Counted from the stretch's first letter, positions 38,746 through 50,751 are shown. The stretch is 64,000 nt of DNA from Hordeum vulgare subsp. vulgare (GCF_904849725.1 NC_058520.1:320799186-320863185), one strand, 5' to 3'. Numbers and translations: made by a program. The notes: generated from the sequence alone by a model not told the origin.

Positions 38746-41279
38746 CTATCGAGACGAAGCAAACCGGAAACACAAATCAACACACGGAATTCACCACACG
38801 ATGCACAACACAAATGATGAATGAGCAGCTGAAAACATGCAAGTCACGGCATGACAATCCACACAATGAAACACTACACATTAAGTGAAATTCAATATGC
38901 AACGGGTTGCATATTGACGAAACTCCACATAGGATTTATATAGTTCACTCCCGGTTATATACACGACAATTTTAATGTTTTCAAACATGTAAGAGGTGAA
39001 GCGGAAATTAAACTACCTATCTAGACATTTTAAATGAGGTCGGAAATGACATATAGCATCTCCGAGACGCCCTCACATGTTAATTTACAATTCTGTCAAG
39101 ATCTGAATTAATGCATTTAATTAGTTGTTAAACAGCAATACAAATAGGTTCGCGTGATTCTACGCGTCATTTCAAGCAATCTACACATAAAGAACATCTC
39201 CAACGAGGCTACGGTTCAAAAGATACAAGCACCGCAAGATATGATGGCATGAATGTGATATGTGTGCCACAATGGTCACGAGCACTTCAAAACATTCAAA
39301 CAGCAAGAGAAAATGAAACTACACGGGATTCTAAGCAAGTTTAATATAGGACACGATCAAATCGGAGCTACGGTTCAACAACTACGAGCAAAACAAGAAA
39401 TAACTACAATCTACCAAAATCAGCCACATAGCATTTTCTATGCCCCACAACTACGAGCTACAGAACTCCGATATACTCAAGCAAGGCATGACACGAAAGA
39501 GGGCAAGAAGCACTACTACAAACAACTAACAACAACTAGCATGGCATCATGGATCACTAGGGAAAGAAGACACAAAATGGCATCTCTCACACTATTTCAG
39601 ACTTAGTGAAAGTTACACCTCATGAAAGTGCAGTTTTCGATCTGAAGCAATATTGACAGCAGAAAAACCTATAGCTACAGGTCTCCAAATGGCATGAAAA
39701 TTTCCAGCATGCTAGAGAAACACAAGGGATACAACTAACTCCATTACACCAACCTCAAAAGAGCTACAGATCACAAGTTACAAGCAAAACAAAACAACAA
39801 CAAAATATAACAGATTCCAGACTTAGAAATATTTCAGCACGTCCAAAACAGCACTATTTCTAGTAACTTGAGGGCAATCAAACCACACCTAAACATGCAT
39901 TTCTATTGCAACCAAAAATACCAGGGGCTAGTCTAAACACCCAAGAACAACTCCCTAGTTGACAACTCCGTCAAACGAAGAACAGATTAAATCCTACGAA
40001 TTAAACAAAAGGCAACATGGCAAAATATCCCGCGAACTAACTTACTCAAAAGCTAAAACTAATTGCATAGAAAACCCGGAAACATATAAAATATGTGGGG
40101 TTGCACAACAAAAATAAAGCCACACATAAATGCGGGAAAATAACCTATATACGGGAAAATAAACTAGAGGCAATTCCCTACACGCAAAAATACAAATGAC
40201 TACTCTAAAATACATGGCTAGATGGTTCCTAAATCATGGACATTTATCCTACGACATACGGGCTATCCGGACACGCGCGAAAAATAATACGGGACGCAAA
40301 CATTATAGGACAGCACGTATTTCTAGGCATACGACACGCTAAACGATGTCAAACAAATGTGCAAGTTGTGAAATCGTGTTCTACGCGCAAAACTACACGA
40401 AATACATATACTATATGCCTCGTTCCGACACATGGTTAAAAAGTTACGGGCAAATTAATATTTAGCTATTTTTCTGAAAATCCCTATTCATAGAAAAAAC
40501 CTAAAAATTCTATGGGCCGAATCTAAACTGATTGGGCCTACAGTGGCATGGGCGCTACCTAACTAACCAGCGCAGGGGCAAGGGATAGCTCACCTCGGGC
40601 CAAAGGCCGATGGTTGGCGGCGGAGGCCTCTTGGGCCGGCTGCGGGGAGGAGCCCAGCTGGCCTCTGCGGGGCGCCCTGGACTGGGACGGCTCGAGGCCC
40701 AGCCGAGGCGGTTGGCGGTCAATGTGGGGTCGAGGAGCGCCGTCCCGTGCCCTCGGGAAGCAGCAACGGCGCAGGTCGCCGGCGGGAGGCCGAGGCAACC
40801 ACGACGAGCGTTGGGACCGGATCCGGGCGCGGGTGGCGGCGCATGGCGGTGGTGGGACCGGCCGGACCTGCAGGACCGAGGCGGCGGCGAGGCAACTCGA
40901 GGTAGGGACGAAGGCGGCCAACATGGGAGGCAGAGGACGGCGCGGCAAGCCTGCAGGGAAGGCGGCGACCGACGAGGGGCTAGCTGCTGTGGGGTGGCAC
41001 GGCTGGCTGCGGCCGGATCTAGCACGGAGGCGGGGCAGAGAACAACGTCGAGGCCCTGACGGTATGGGGCGCAGGCGGCGACGCGGCTCGCTAGGGAGCT
41101 CGGGGGCAGATCGGGGCGACGGCGGCTCGGGCCCGGGCGGGCTAGCCGTGGGCCTGGCGGGCCCTGTCGGTGGGAGGAGACTGGTGGGAGGAGAGAGGCT
41201 AGGGTTTCGGGGTTAGGTGGCACGGATTTCGAGGCAGGGGAGAGGGGACTGTCTAAAATGCACCGGGGGGGGGGGGGGG

Positions 41280-41288
41280 TATTTATAG
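41280..41288 (-). promoter_or_regulatory. Sukkula LTR TATA box, copy 2
   Basis: CTATAAATA on the minus strand, directly followed by a run of C (15 G on plus). Confidence 0.6.
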
Positions 41289-41849
41289 AGAAAAGAGGGG
41301 CTCGGTTAACCGGAATTGCCTTCCGGATCCAATCGTGCGGTCGGATTCAGACGATTCCGCACGCGGGAATGGGTACGTGGCCGTGTAGGGTGGTTTACCG
41401 GAGACGAGAGGTAGAATGGGCGGCGCGACAACGAATTTTTAAAACACCGACACACGTCCGACGTAGACCGAATACGGTGCCGCTACGGTCGACCGTTCGG
41501 GTACCGGACGAACTCCGATTGCGACGAGATTCGACAGGCGGCCTACCTATATTACAATAATACCGCACGACAAATTCCAGCTCAGTCGGAGAAAGTTTTA
41601 TACACGTTACAAAAACAAGGTCTTGACGATGCCGCGTGCGCGTGCGTGTGTGACCGGGCTGAGAACGAACAACGACGAGAACCGGAAACTAACAACGGAT
41701 GCAACTTTTGAAAACTGGCAGCAACGGGGATGTTGATGCAATGCATATGATGCGAATGATGCGATGATGATGCGACAAAAGAAAATAGACACACGACGAA
41801 AACTGAATAGAAGGGGAATCTTCTAGAACGCCGGCATCGGGCTGTCACA

Positions 41850-42131
41850 GCAACGCACGCCTCTCAGTGAAGAAATATCAAGCTAGTTGGCCAAACTATT
41901 TCAATTGATTGGAGAGATTTACGAAGCTATAATAATCATGCAAATAAGAATCATAATAGTATTGAGAGAAGACTCAAATCCTTATCATGAATAATCTGAA
42001 CATAAATCCATAATCTATCGGATCTCAACAAACGCACCGCACAAAAGGATTACATCAGACAGTTTAAGGCGAAGATGCAATGATCATTGCATTGAAGATC
42101 AAGATCAAGATCAAGATCAATAGAGAGAGAG

Positions 42132-42162
<31 letters not shown>

Positions 42163-42753
42163 TAGAGAACCTTTTAGGTACTAACTACGGACCCGTAGAT
42201 CTATGGTAAACTACTCACACATCACCATGGGAGTAGCAAGGTTGATGTAGAGGTCCTGCGTGATCGATCCCCCTGACAAGACATAGGAAAAGGGCTATAG
42301 ATGGGCACAAGGCGGAACGGAGACTTGTGGCAGCGGAAAAAGTATTCTTGATGGCTCTCTAGAGTTTTTGGGATATTTGAGGATTTAAAGAACGAAGAGG
42401 GACATCACGAGGCGCCTAGGGGCCCACCACACATCAGGGTGCATCCACCCCTGGGTGCGCCGTGTTGTGTGGTGGCTCCCTCGTGTGGCCTCCAGTCTCC
42501 TCCTGAAGCTTCCAAGCCTTCTTTTGGTCCAAAAAAGTATAATTTTTTTCGAGGGCAACTGGACTCTGTTTGGTACTGTAACTTGAAAAGCCAAAAACAT
42601 GCAGAAAACAACAAGTGGCACCGGGCACTGGGTTAATAGGTTAGTGCTAAAAAATAGTATTAATTGGTATCTAAACACCCTAAAAGCATCATAGAAATGA
42701 TAATATTATAGCATGGAACAATAAAAAATTATAGATACGTTGGAGACGTATCA
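41850..42753 (-). repeat. Outer Gypsy 5' LTR, 5' part
   Basis: Resumes after the Sukkula element and ends (plus strand) ACGTTGGAGACGTATCA at 42753, i.e. LTR start TGATACGTCTCC on the minus strand. Together with 19605-20319 it makes an LTR of about 1.6 kb. Contains microsatellite tracts at 42097-42170. Confidence 0.82.
42097..42170. repeat. Compound microsatellite (GATCAA)4 then (GA)n/(GATA)n
   Basis: Four perfect GATCAA units (42097-42120) followed by interrupted GA and GATA runs. The homologous LTR has a (TC)n run at the equivalent place (56064-56102, opposite strand). Confidence 0.9.
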
Positions 42754-43900
42754 CAGGTTTTCAAGCTCATCCTGCTAGTTACAAAGTAATAAAATAGAAC
42801 AACTAGAAATTAAATTATAAAGATGGTTGCAATGAAAGAATATAGACCTAGGGTCTATACCTTCACTAGAGCCATATTTACAAGCAATATAAATGTGTTG
42901 TGGTGAACAAATCACAGTTGGGCAACGATTAGATTGCAATACTTACATTTATGACTATGATTTTTATGACCTAATCTTATATAGGCATGATGTACGTGAT
43001 ATGTAGACTGTTATCCAATTGCATCTACAACTAATACTCCACCTAAAGACCGCTATCCTACATGCATCTCGAGGTATTAAGTTCATACAAATAGAGTACC
43101 GCAATAAGCATGATGACATGATGTCGATAGTAAAACTATCATCCAAGTGAGATAAAGAAACCATCATTTTATCCTTAGTAGCAACAATACAATACACACT
43201 CGTTCCCTTTTTGTCACTGGGATGCATCACCGCAAGATTGAACCCACTACCATACATACCTCCTTCTGAACAACTACCTATTAAACTTGGCCAAAGTAGA
43301 CAAATAGATCAGAGAGCATATATGACTACTCAATTATGTAGTAAATAATTGATATGAAATTCAATACAACGCATCGAACAATTTGATCATAAAGTGACAA
43401 TTAATCATATCCCGATGAACACGACACCGATTACATCATATGGATCCCTATCATGTGACGAAGCTCATGTGAACTTTGTATTGAATCACAAGGGGACAAG
43501 ATGCCATCTAGCTGTTGCTATGGACTCAAGGTCCTAACGGAACAACTCACACATGGTCATGGTGGCAGCAAGGTTGATGAATATGGCTCCAGCGATGGAC
43601 CCCTCTGTCTAGGTGCCGAAACAGGCACCAGATTGGATCTCCCCAGAACAGGAACTTGCGGCGGCGGTAAAATTATAAAATAATGGTACAAAGGGTTTCG
43701 GGAAATCTGGGATATTATAGGGAAATATGGTCGAGAGGCCTTCCCACATGAGTGTGCCCCTGGCTGTGCCACCTGGCTTTCTGGGGCCCCTGGGTGCCTC
43801 CCTTGCTCCTTTTGGTGGTTTCTAGAGTTTTCTTCTCCCAAAAAATCGACAAAAATCCCTAGACAATCTCCTCTTGTCCTTAGTGAATGATGTGGTGAAT
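42754..43900 (-). repeat. Degenerate Gypsy LTR-related sequence
   Basis: Reads like the minus strand of the same LTR superfamily: ACCATCATTTTATCCTTAGT, TTGTCACTGGGATGCATCAC, GGCAGCAAGGTTGATG, and a decayed GGAACTTGCGGCGGCGGTAAA. It is too diverged for exact edges. It may be a second, older LTR next to the outer element. Confidence 0.5.
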
Positions 43901-44882
43901 CCTTCACCAGGTAGTGGCATTAATCCTCCCGCATTCCTCCAAAATTTGAGTCCATCGTTTTGCTTCTAATGGAGTTGTTGCCCCAGTAAAGGTGAGTCGT
44001 TTTTTATAGTCATAAGGTGAGTCTTTTGTAGTACATCCTGTCGTGTTTTGGGGTTTTAGGGCCAGAGTTAGGGATGAGGCGACACATAGGGAAGGAATAG
44101 ATGCCCTTACAAGCATCACTCTAGTTTCAAAAAGAAGTTTTGATATGTGGCTGTGTGCAAAACACGAAATATAACGGCTCACACCTAGTGTATCTATAGA
44201 TGCAGCTATATAGAAATCTTAAATATTCAAAGTCTTTATTATTTTCACGGTATTCAATGTTGGTAGCTTACTCGACGAGTATTTGCATATTATTGATTTC
44301 TAAAGCATGCTAAAGGGATAGGGGTATGAAATACACAACTTATGATACTCACAAAAGATTGCAAATTACATAACTTAATAAACAACTCAAAATCACACCA
44401 CACAATTCAATAAACAACTCACGAGTAATCAGGCAAACAAATCTAAGGTAATTAAGTTCACGTCACATGCGATATGATCTCATCAAGCTATTTGAAGTTT
44501 GTTCGTCTAGATTAACATAATAGTGGTGGTACGAATCTAAGCTTCATTCTTTGCGCCCGAGTCTTCCTTTGGCATCAATCTTGCACTTCCTTCTTTTACA
44601 TATTGTACTTGAGTGCTTCTATTTCCTCTTCTACTTCCTTGAGGTAATTTAGGTTTTGTGCAGTATAAATGTAAGTATTTCTCCAAGGCTTCCAATGGTT
44701 TCCTAGGCGACACATCGTGCTGATTCGAGGAACCCCGTGTGAAGTACTGGTTTGGTGAACATGTAGACTCTAGTGGTCATCTTCCTTGTTCTCATAAAAG
44801 TGGAGCTCTACCCACGAGTGCTTTTGGTATTGCGCCATTATAGGGAATCCTTTGTACATAATTTATACCTTGAGTCCCGTGC
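43901..44882. other. Unassigned sequence with a weak gag-like ORF
   Basis: Minus ORF 44182-43904 (92 aa) contains LTFTGATTPLEAKRWTQILE, which weakly resembles the F.G...P.EA..W...E motif of retrotransposon gag proteins (PF03732-like); the resemblance is not decisive. 44183-44877 shows no gene. The last five bases (CGTGC, 44878-44882) are the target site of the following solo LTR. Confidence 0.35.
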
Positions 44883-46448
44883 TGTAATGCCCAAGAAGCG
44901 ACCCTATCCTTAATTTGGAACGAGGGCCTTGTCAGGGATAGAAGCGCATCTCGTCGTTTCGCAAGAATGGATATCGTTACAAGTACATGTACTGAAAAGA
45001 TGAGATATATGAAATTGGCTTACAATTCGCCACAGGTTACATCAGAGTATCATCAGTACATTACATAAACCTCACAAAGAAGAGCAGGGTCCGACTACGG
45101 ATGAAAACAAATGAGAAAGAACGACGTCCATCCTTGCTATCCCAGGCTGCCGGCCTGGAACCCATCCTAGATCGATGATGAAGAAGAAGAAACTCCAAAT
45201 GAACAATCATCGCGCTCACGTCTTAATATCACCTTATCTGTACCTACAACTGGTGTTGTAGTAATCTGTGAGCCACACAGGACTCAACAATCTCATTTCC
45301 AAAGGTATCAAGACTAGCAAAGCTTAATGGGTGAGGTATGGTTAAGTGGTGAGGGTGAAGCAAACGACTAAGCATTAGATGAGGTGGCTAACTCACGAGT
45401 ACAAGAATAAGAGGGGGGAAGATCTATGCATAGCGGACGTGAACTATTAATGATCAAATGAATGATCCTGAACACCTACTTACGTCAGACATAACCCCAC
45501 CGTGTCCTCGATCGGAGAAAGAACTCGCGAAAGAGACCGTCACGGTTACGCACTCAGTTGGCATGTTTTAATTAAGTTAACTTCAAGTTATCTAGAACCA
45601 GTGTTAAACAAAGTTTCCATGTTGCCACATAACCGCAGGCACGGCTTCCCGAAAGATTTAACCGTGCAGGGGTGCTCCAACTAGTCCATCACAAATTACC
45701 ACAAGCCGCATAGAAATCCTCGATCACGAAGCTCGCGATCTCGTCGGACTCCTTAGTGGAAAACCTCAACTCTGATATTACCCAAAGCATCACCGGAATC
45801 CCGATGCACAAGATATTTTGTCAAAGGTAAAACTAATCCAGAAGGTCGCCCGACGTGTCGACGATCCCGATAGGAGCCGTATATCTCGTTCTCAGGACAC
45901 GACAGATTGTCCAAACTTCCAGTAGGCCAATCGCAGAGTTTCCCCTGGTAGCCATCGACGGTTGACAGGTTGGACCAACACTCATGCGGAGTACTGGCCT
46001 GGGGGTTGATTAATTACTCCGCGGGTGCCGGCGGGTCCCTATGCATTTATTAGTTATTAGGCAAATGTAAAACCAAAGTTGGGCCTTGCGAGACCAGTTT
46101 TAATCTAAGACGAATTATCAAGGAGGTCCCCATAACAGCCCCGATCATGTTAGGAGCGCTCAATTATGGAACATAACACCAGTAGCCGAAACTAAGGGGG
46201 CAAAGGTGGAACAAAACACCAGGCTAGAAAGGCCGAGCCTTCCACCTTTTACCAAGTATATAGGTGCATTAAATTAAATAGCATTAATATGGTGATATAA
46301 CAATGAACCCATGTAATCACTGGAAGCAACTGCACCTGCAACTAGCAACGCTAACACATGGTTAAGCAAGCGGTAACATAGCGAATCAGTGGTGTGCTAG
46401 GTTGTGAACAGGTTGAAGGTTTTCATGGCAATGTTGAGAGGCTGATGT

Positions 46449-46634
46449 TTAACAGGTGGTAGGCAGCGAGACAATAACGATAGAATCAAAATAACTAGCA
46501 TGGCAATGATAGTAATGGTATCTGGGGAAATGGTCATCTTGCCTGAGATCTCGCTTGGAAGAAGAACGACTCCATGAAGCAGACGAACCGACGTAGTCGA
46601 ACGGGTCCTCACTTTCCGACACTCTTGTGGAACT
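46449..46634 (-). other. Conserved exon-like ORF block in Sukkula LTR, copy 3
   Basis: Acceptor-like CGCTAG at 46635. Then 61 codons in phase 0, reading SESEDPFDYVGSSASWSRSS, then RQDDHFPRYHYYHCHAS, to TAA at 46449. Confidence 0.4.
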
Positions 46635-47344
46635 CTAGCGAGACGAAGGAAACCGAAAACAAGCATCAACATAGATATTCACCACGACATATGCACGACA
46701 AGATGCAATCCACATATGATGCGTGATCAGTTGAATATATGCAAGACATGGCATGTCAATTCACAACAATCAAACATTGCACATTAAGTGAAGTTCAATA
46801 TGCAACGAGTTGCATATTGATGAAACTCCACATACGAATTATTTAGTTCACTCCCGTTCAGGTACACGGCAATATTAAATGTTGTTTAAACAAGGCAAGA
46901 GGTGAAATGTGTGATTCTACATGTCATACTAGCCGGTTTACACATAGAGGTCATCGCTAACGGAGCTACGGTTAAAACATACGTGCGACACAAGAAATTA
47001 TGCCATGAATGCAACATGCATGCAATTGTGAAAATGCTGGCAAGATGGATATGAAGCATGTGTCACCATGGCGAACAAAGGGGAACCATGTCGGCAAAAC
47101 GAAAACGATGCCACGACAACGTTTTGGTCCTGATAACTCGATGAAGTATGGGTGCCAACGGATTGGGAGCATGTGCGTGTCATGCCAAGAATGATTGGGT
47201 TATCTCGGTTACCGGGTTCCCATGTGTCAGGCATGAAAAAAGGGGACAATGTGCAACTAGAATGACATCTACAAAATGAACAACTCGCAAGACATACAAC
47301 AAAGCATGAAAAAATATATACACCCACGGGGTGAAAATAAAAGA

Positions 47345-47416
47345 GGGGCATGGGATTTGATCCGTGAACCTCACGATGCTAGAATTATGGGTTCACCAGC
47401 TGTGCTAGAACTAGAG
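47345..47416 (-). ncRNA. tRNA-like module 1 in Sukkula solo LTR
   Basis: Minus strand: A-box-like TAGCACAGCTGG (47407-47396) and B-box-like GGATCAAATCCC (47363-47352). The T-arm CACGG-ATCAAAT-CCCATG has a 7-nt loop and four of five base pairs. A tRNA-derived relic is more likely than a functional tRNA. Confidence 0.45.
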
Positions 47417-47512
47417 TTTGGTCAAAAAAATGTTTGGCTATAGCTGACATGTTCGCTCGGGAATATTTGAACTAAACAAATATATGGCAAAACAGAACCA
47501 ACCAAAATTGGG

Positions 47513-47577
47513 GCCGGCTGGATTCGAACTCATGATGTGCTGGTTGCAACCCTGCTAGGCTAACCACTAGAATATGA
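47513..47577 (-). ncRNA. tRNA-like module 2 in Sukkula solo LTR
   Basis: Minus strand: A-box-like TAGTGGTTAGCC (47569-47558) and perfect B-box GTTCGAATCC (47529-47520). No clean acceptor stem or anticodon assignment. Confidence 0.5.
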
Positions 47578-47670
47578 AGTTAATGTGATCGAATACCAGT
47601 CCAGAGTTAACTGAAACTACAGCTCGACCAAACTTGAATGAAAACAATAGGAATATGGCAAAATAAAATA

Positions 47671-47743
47671 GGAGCACCTGGGATTCGAACCCCGGATCGC
47701 CTGGTTAACTCCACACGCTCGTTACCAGCTCGGCTACAAATCC
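47671..47743 (-). ncRNA. tRNA-like module 3 in Sukkula solo LTR
   Basis: Minus strand: GTAGCCGAGCTGGTAACGAG (D-arm/A-box, about 47737-47718) and GGGGTTCGAATCCCAGG (T-arm/B-box, about 47694-47678). The T-stem CCGGG/CCCAGG is almost perfect. The acceptor stem is poor and the anticodon stem is interrupted, so it is probably a pseudo-tRNA. Confidence 0.55.
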
Positions 47744-48442
47744 AACGTCATAAAAACTTTGGGTTTGCGCTAGATGAACCATACCTTGATGCGAATCTCA
47801 CAAAACTGAAAACACAAACAGAGATGTTGTGTGTGTCAGATCGGGATGCGGGTCTTGGCGGTCACGGGTTGGCTGCTGGCTTCAGCGGGGCACCGGCGGG
47901 ATGGGCAGATCCGAGAGCACCTGCTCCATTCCCGGTGGCAGCGGGGCTCGTCGAGGTTGGAGCAGGCTATGGCGCTTCTTCTTCTTGTCCATGGAGCACA
48001 CACAGTAGGGGGAGAGATGCAAGAGGTTACGAGAAAGAGAATAGCGGGAGGAAGGAGCAGGGACCTGCTGATGTTGACCGGCGAGTTGGGGATGCGGCAG
48101 CAGGGCAAGGAAGCGCCGGAGACAAGGGGAAAGCTCCAGCTCCAGCTAGAGGAGCAGAAGCTATTCCAGTGGCTGCCTGTGCAGGCGCTGGACACGTCTA
48201 GGTGCAGCAGGCGCGCTGCAGTGGCTATGTGCACCTGGGCCGGCGTAGGGGAGCTCCAGGCTCCAGCAGAGCTGGTCGGGGTCTTGCGCGCGGCGGCGCA
48301 AGAGGTGACAACGGAGCATGAGCCCTCGGGAGGAGCTCGACTCGGGTTGGTCTGGTGGAGAAAGTGAGGTGGATGGCAGCGGCGATTAGACAAGGGGAGG
48401 ATCCCTAGAAACTAGGTTTTGGATTGATTTAGACCAGGGTCC

Positions 48443-48452
48443 AAATATATAG
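48443..48452 (-). promoter_or_regulatory. TATA-like box, Sukkula copy 3
   Basis: CTATATATTT on the minus strand, at the place of the CTATAAATA of the other copies although the surrounding sequence differs. Confidence 0.45.
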
Positions 48453-49122
48453 CTAGTAGGCTAGGTTTAGGTTCATCTCGACCCTCCGATTTTTTAATCG
48501 GACGGTCGGAAAAATAGGTTAGGATGACCAATGGACAAACCGAAGACGGTTTGCGGTAAAACAGGGTTGATCTGGATCCAACGGTCACGACTGCCCGGTT
48601 AAGTTTTGAGGGACGGTCCGGACTAGGTTGCGGGCAGGTCGGTGCACTGTGCAGAGGGGCTAGGCAGAGATGAGAGGAAAAACGGGCAACCCAGGACCAG
48701 AGTTTTTAAAATACCAAAACATCCGATAAATGATTGGCTATAGTGCCGCTATATAATAAACGGTTCGGGTGCAAACGTACTCCGATTGCGACGAAAATTG
48801 ACAAGCGGCCTAGCCACACTATATTAAGACCGCACGCCAAGTTTCAACACAATCCGAGAATATTTTATACGCACTTTAAAAACAAAATATAAACAATGTC
48901 GCGGGCACGTGTGTGTGTGGTTTGTCTCGGAACAGTCAACGACGAACACGGAGAGAACCGACAACTACTAACGGATGCAAGTTTGAAAACATGCGGTAAC
49001 GGAGTGCCGATGCAATGCAGATGATGCACATGATGCGATGATGAGTGCGACAAACAAATAAATCACACGACGACAATGGAATAAAGGGGAATCTTTTGGA
49101 GCGTCGGTCTCGGGCTGTCACA

Positions 49123-50751
49123 CATGCTTACCATGATATCCTTTAGTGCTCTTAGGAACCTAATATCACATCCCAAGTCATGGTCATCAATTATCCCCCC
49201 TTGATGGATTCGATGAAGCTAGTCATCTATAATTCAAAAGGGGGAGGATTAGAAAGGCAACGGGGGTACAAAGCACGTGATAAAGCATAAAATGTACTAG
49301 AGTGTAAAAATATGTTTCTAATCCTATTGCTTCTCCTAGCCCATTTTTATGGTAACGACCTACATACAACATGTGCTTTAATATCATATGTAACGAACCC
49401 GATCATTAGTAAGGACCCAAATATCTATGCTTTATGTGCTAGTCCCTATATTAATTGCTAGCACAAACTAGACAAATACGAAGATAACCACATGTCATGA
49501 GTATTAATCCCTGATTCAGTCTTTAATACATTACATACCTTCTTAGCTGAAGGCTTGCTGACAATAAAGTATAGTGGTAAACATTAATATCTTCCTAGCA
49601 TCCATACACTCATAAGCAAGGTTGAGTATAGACATCATAACACTACATTGCATGATTCACTCATAATTCGAAAACACACACATTATATCTTGCATACACA
49701 AGGATCAATACAATGAATATATTGGGAAGTGTCATAAGAATAAATATAATATACCTAGATCATGCATTTGGGGTAAGTGTAGGCTAAGTTTTGTTCTGAG
49801 AAAAGCAATATAGTTTTCCCCTAACTTTGTAATAGGTAGATTTACTCTAATATAACATTCGGTGACCCAATTTCAAGTGGAGACCTGAGTTGAATGTGGG
49901 ATCTTTAAAACTAGGGAGCTTAGTGTTATAGATGACTAGAAGGGTTGGGCGTGCATTGTTACATTGTTAGTGTTGTTAGGCTTCTTTTAAAAAACTAACT
50001 CCATTTCAAAATATAAGGTGTATTACTTTTTTTCAAGCCGAACCTTTTTAATTTTGATCAAAATTGTAAAGAAAGTCAAAATCCATAATATTAAATCGGT
50101 ATAATTAGAAAGATCGTCTAATAATTTCCATGTTTTTCTTTAATATTGTGAATGTTTATATTTTTTAGTCTAAACTTGGTCAAAGTTAATAGAGTTTGAC
50201 TTCCCAAAAAACTCATACCCTTATATTTTGGAATATATGAAATATTTAGTTTCGTGGGGTTGTGAGATGATGGAGTGCTTTTTTTTGTAATACGATGATT
50301 AGGTGGGCTTTTCTCGGCATGATTTTGTGTTATCTGCTAATAAACCCATATTTGTGAGTGAACATTTGTGTGTCGATAGGTGCATGTACTATATTGATGC
50401 TACAATATCACGTGGCGTGTTTCTTTTTTTTCCAGGTCACAAGAGGGTGCGCAGGATTGATATTTTTTATAGATCGATTGCTGATAACTAATTTGAAAAA
50501 TCATTGGCCCAATCAAAATTGTAAATAATATTCAAAATTGAATACCTCAATTGAATTGAGTAGCTTTAAAATTAGGGAACATAGTGAACTAAAATAATTG
50601 AATGTGAGAGATCCTTGACAAATTATTGACCCCATCAAAATTGAGTGACTAAATTTAAATTGAAGATCTCTATTAGTTATGAGGCCTTAAAGTTTAGAAA
50701 GCACAATGTGTAGTGTAAAGATTTTGAATGCGATAGCTTTGATAAATTGTT
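49123..50751. other. Intergenic or old transposon sequence, no gene
   Basis: AT-rich, with no ORF of interest and no LTR ends recognised. Contains the MITE-like segment 49999-50243. ORF 50303-50491 has no motif. Confidence 0.45.
49999..50243. mobile_element. Degenerate Stowaway/Mariner-type MITE
   Basis: CTCCATTTCAAAATATAAGG at the left and, inverted, ATATTCCAAAATATAAGG at the right, with inner segments AAGTCAAA / TTTGACTT also inverted. The outer CTCCCTCCGT ends are eroded, so limits are approximate. Confidence 0.6.

Larger units (their letters stand above)
20320..41849 (-). mobile_element. Complete Sukkula LARD retrotransposon, with a nested Copia
   Basis: Two 4.6-4.9 kb LTRs in direct orientation (20320-25211 and 37246-41849) flank an internal domain of about 3.4 kb once the nested Copia is removed. 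The LTR terminus GTCACGCCCAAGATGCGACC matches the Sukkula LTR-end sequence as I recall it from IRAP marker work. The primer site is at 37231-37242. Sukkula is known as a large retrotransposon derivative (LARD): non-autonomous, with no gag or pol. Target duplication: CAACG at 20316-20320 and 41851-41855, or ACAAC/GCAAC if TG...CA ends are assumed. Inserted in the LTR of the outer Gypsy element. Confidence 0.9.
37246..41849 (-). repeat. Sukkula 5' LTR (copy 2)
   Basis: 4604 bp. Nearly identical to copy 1 but lacks 269 bp corresponding to 21301-21569 (junction at 38258/38259). TATA box at 41280-41288, preceded on the plus strand by 15 G (41265-41279). Exon-like block 38561-38745 and splice-donor-like site at 40593. 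Confidence 0.92.
18790..42753 (-). mobile_element. Outer Gypsy element (5' LTR and gag part), host of the nested insertions
   Basis: Minus-strand order: LTR start at 42753 (TGATACGTCTCCAACGTATC), LTR down to 41850, interrupted by the Sukkula element 20320-41849, LTR resumed 20319-19605, primer site 19593-19575, gag from 19447 leftwards to about 18790. Joining across the insertion restores sequence colinear with the LTR at 50752-57065: ...AACCCACTACAAC then GCACGCCTCTCAGTGAAG. The rest of pol and the 3' LTR are not seen to the left, so the element is truncated. Confidence 0.8.
44883..49122 (-). repeat. Sukkula solo LTR with divergent core (copy 3)
   Basis: 4240 bp. The outer parts match the other Sukkula LTRs (44883 to about 47010, and about 48700 to 49122). 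The central roughly 1.7 kb does not. Flanked by CGTGC/CATGC (44878-44882, 49123-49127), a 5-bp target duplication with one mismatch, and no internal domain: a solo LTR. The core contains three tRNA-like modules, a GC-moderate leader with shadow ORFs (47638-48393) and its own TATA-like box. Confidence 0.85.

Noticed and set aside
43904..44182. Minus ORF as a host gene
   Set aside because: Only a weak gag-like motif, no exon partners, and it lies within transposon debris.
47671..47743. A functional tRNA gene
   Set aside because: The T-arm and D-arm are convincing but the acceptor stem mismatches at several positions and the anticodon stem-loop is irregular.
47638..48393. ORFs of 178-187 codons in Sukkula copy 3
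   Set aside because: One begins by translating a tRNA-like module (the GIRTPDRL peptide is a known artefact of translating tRNA sequence) and the frames overlap on both strands.
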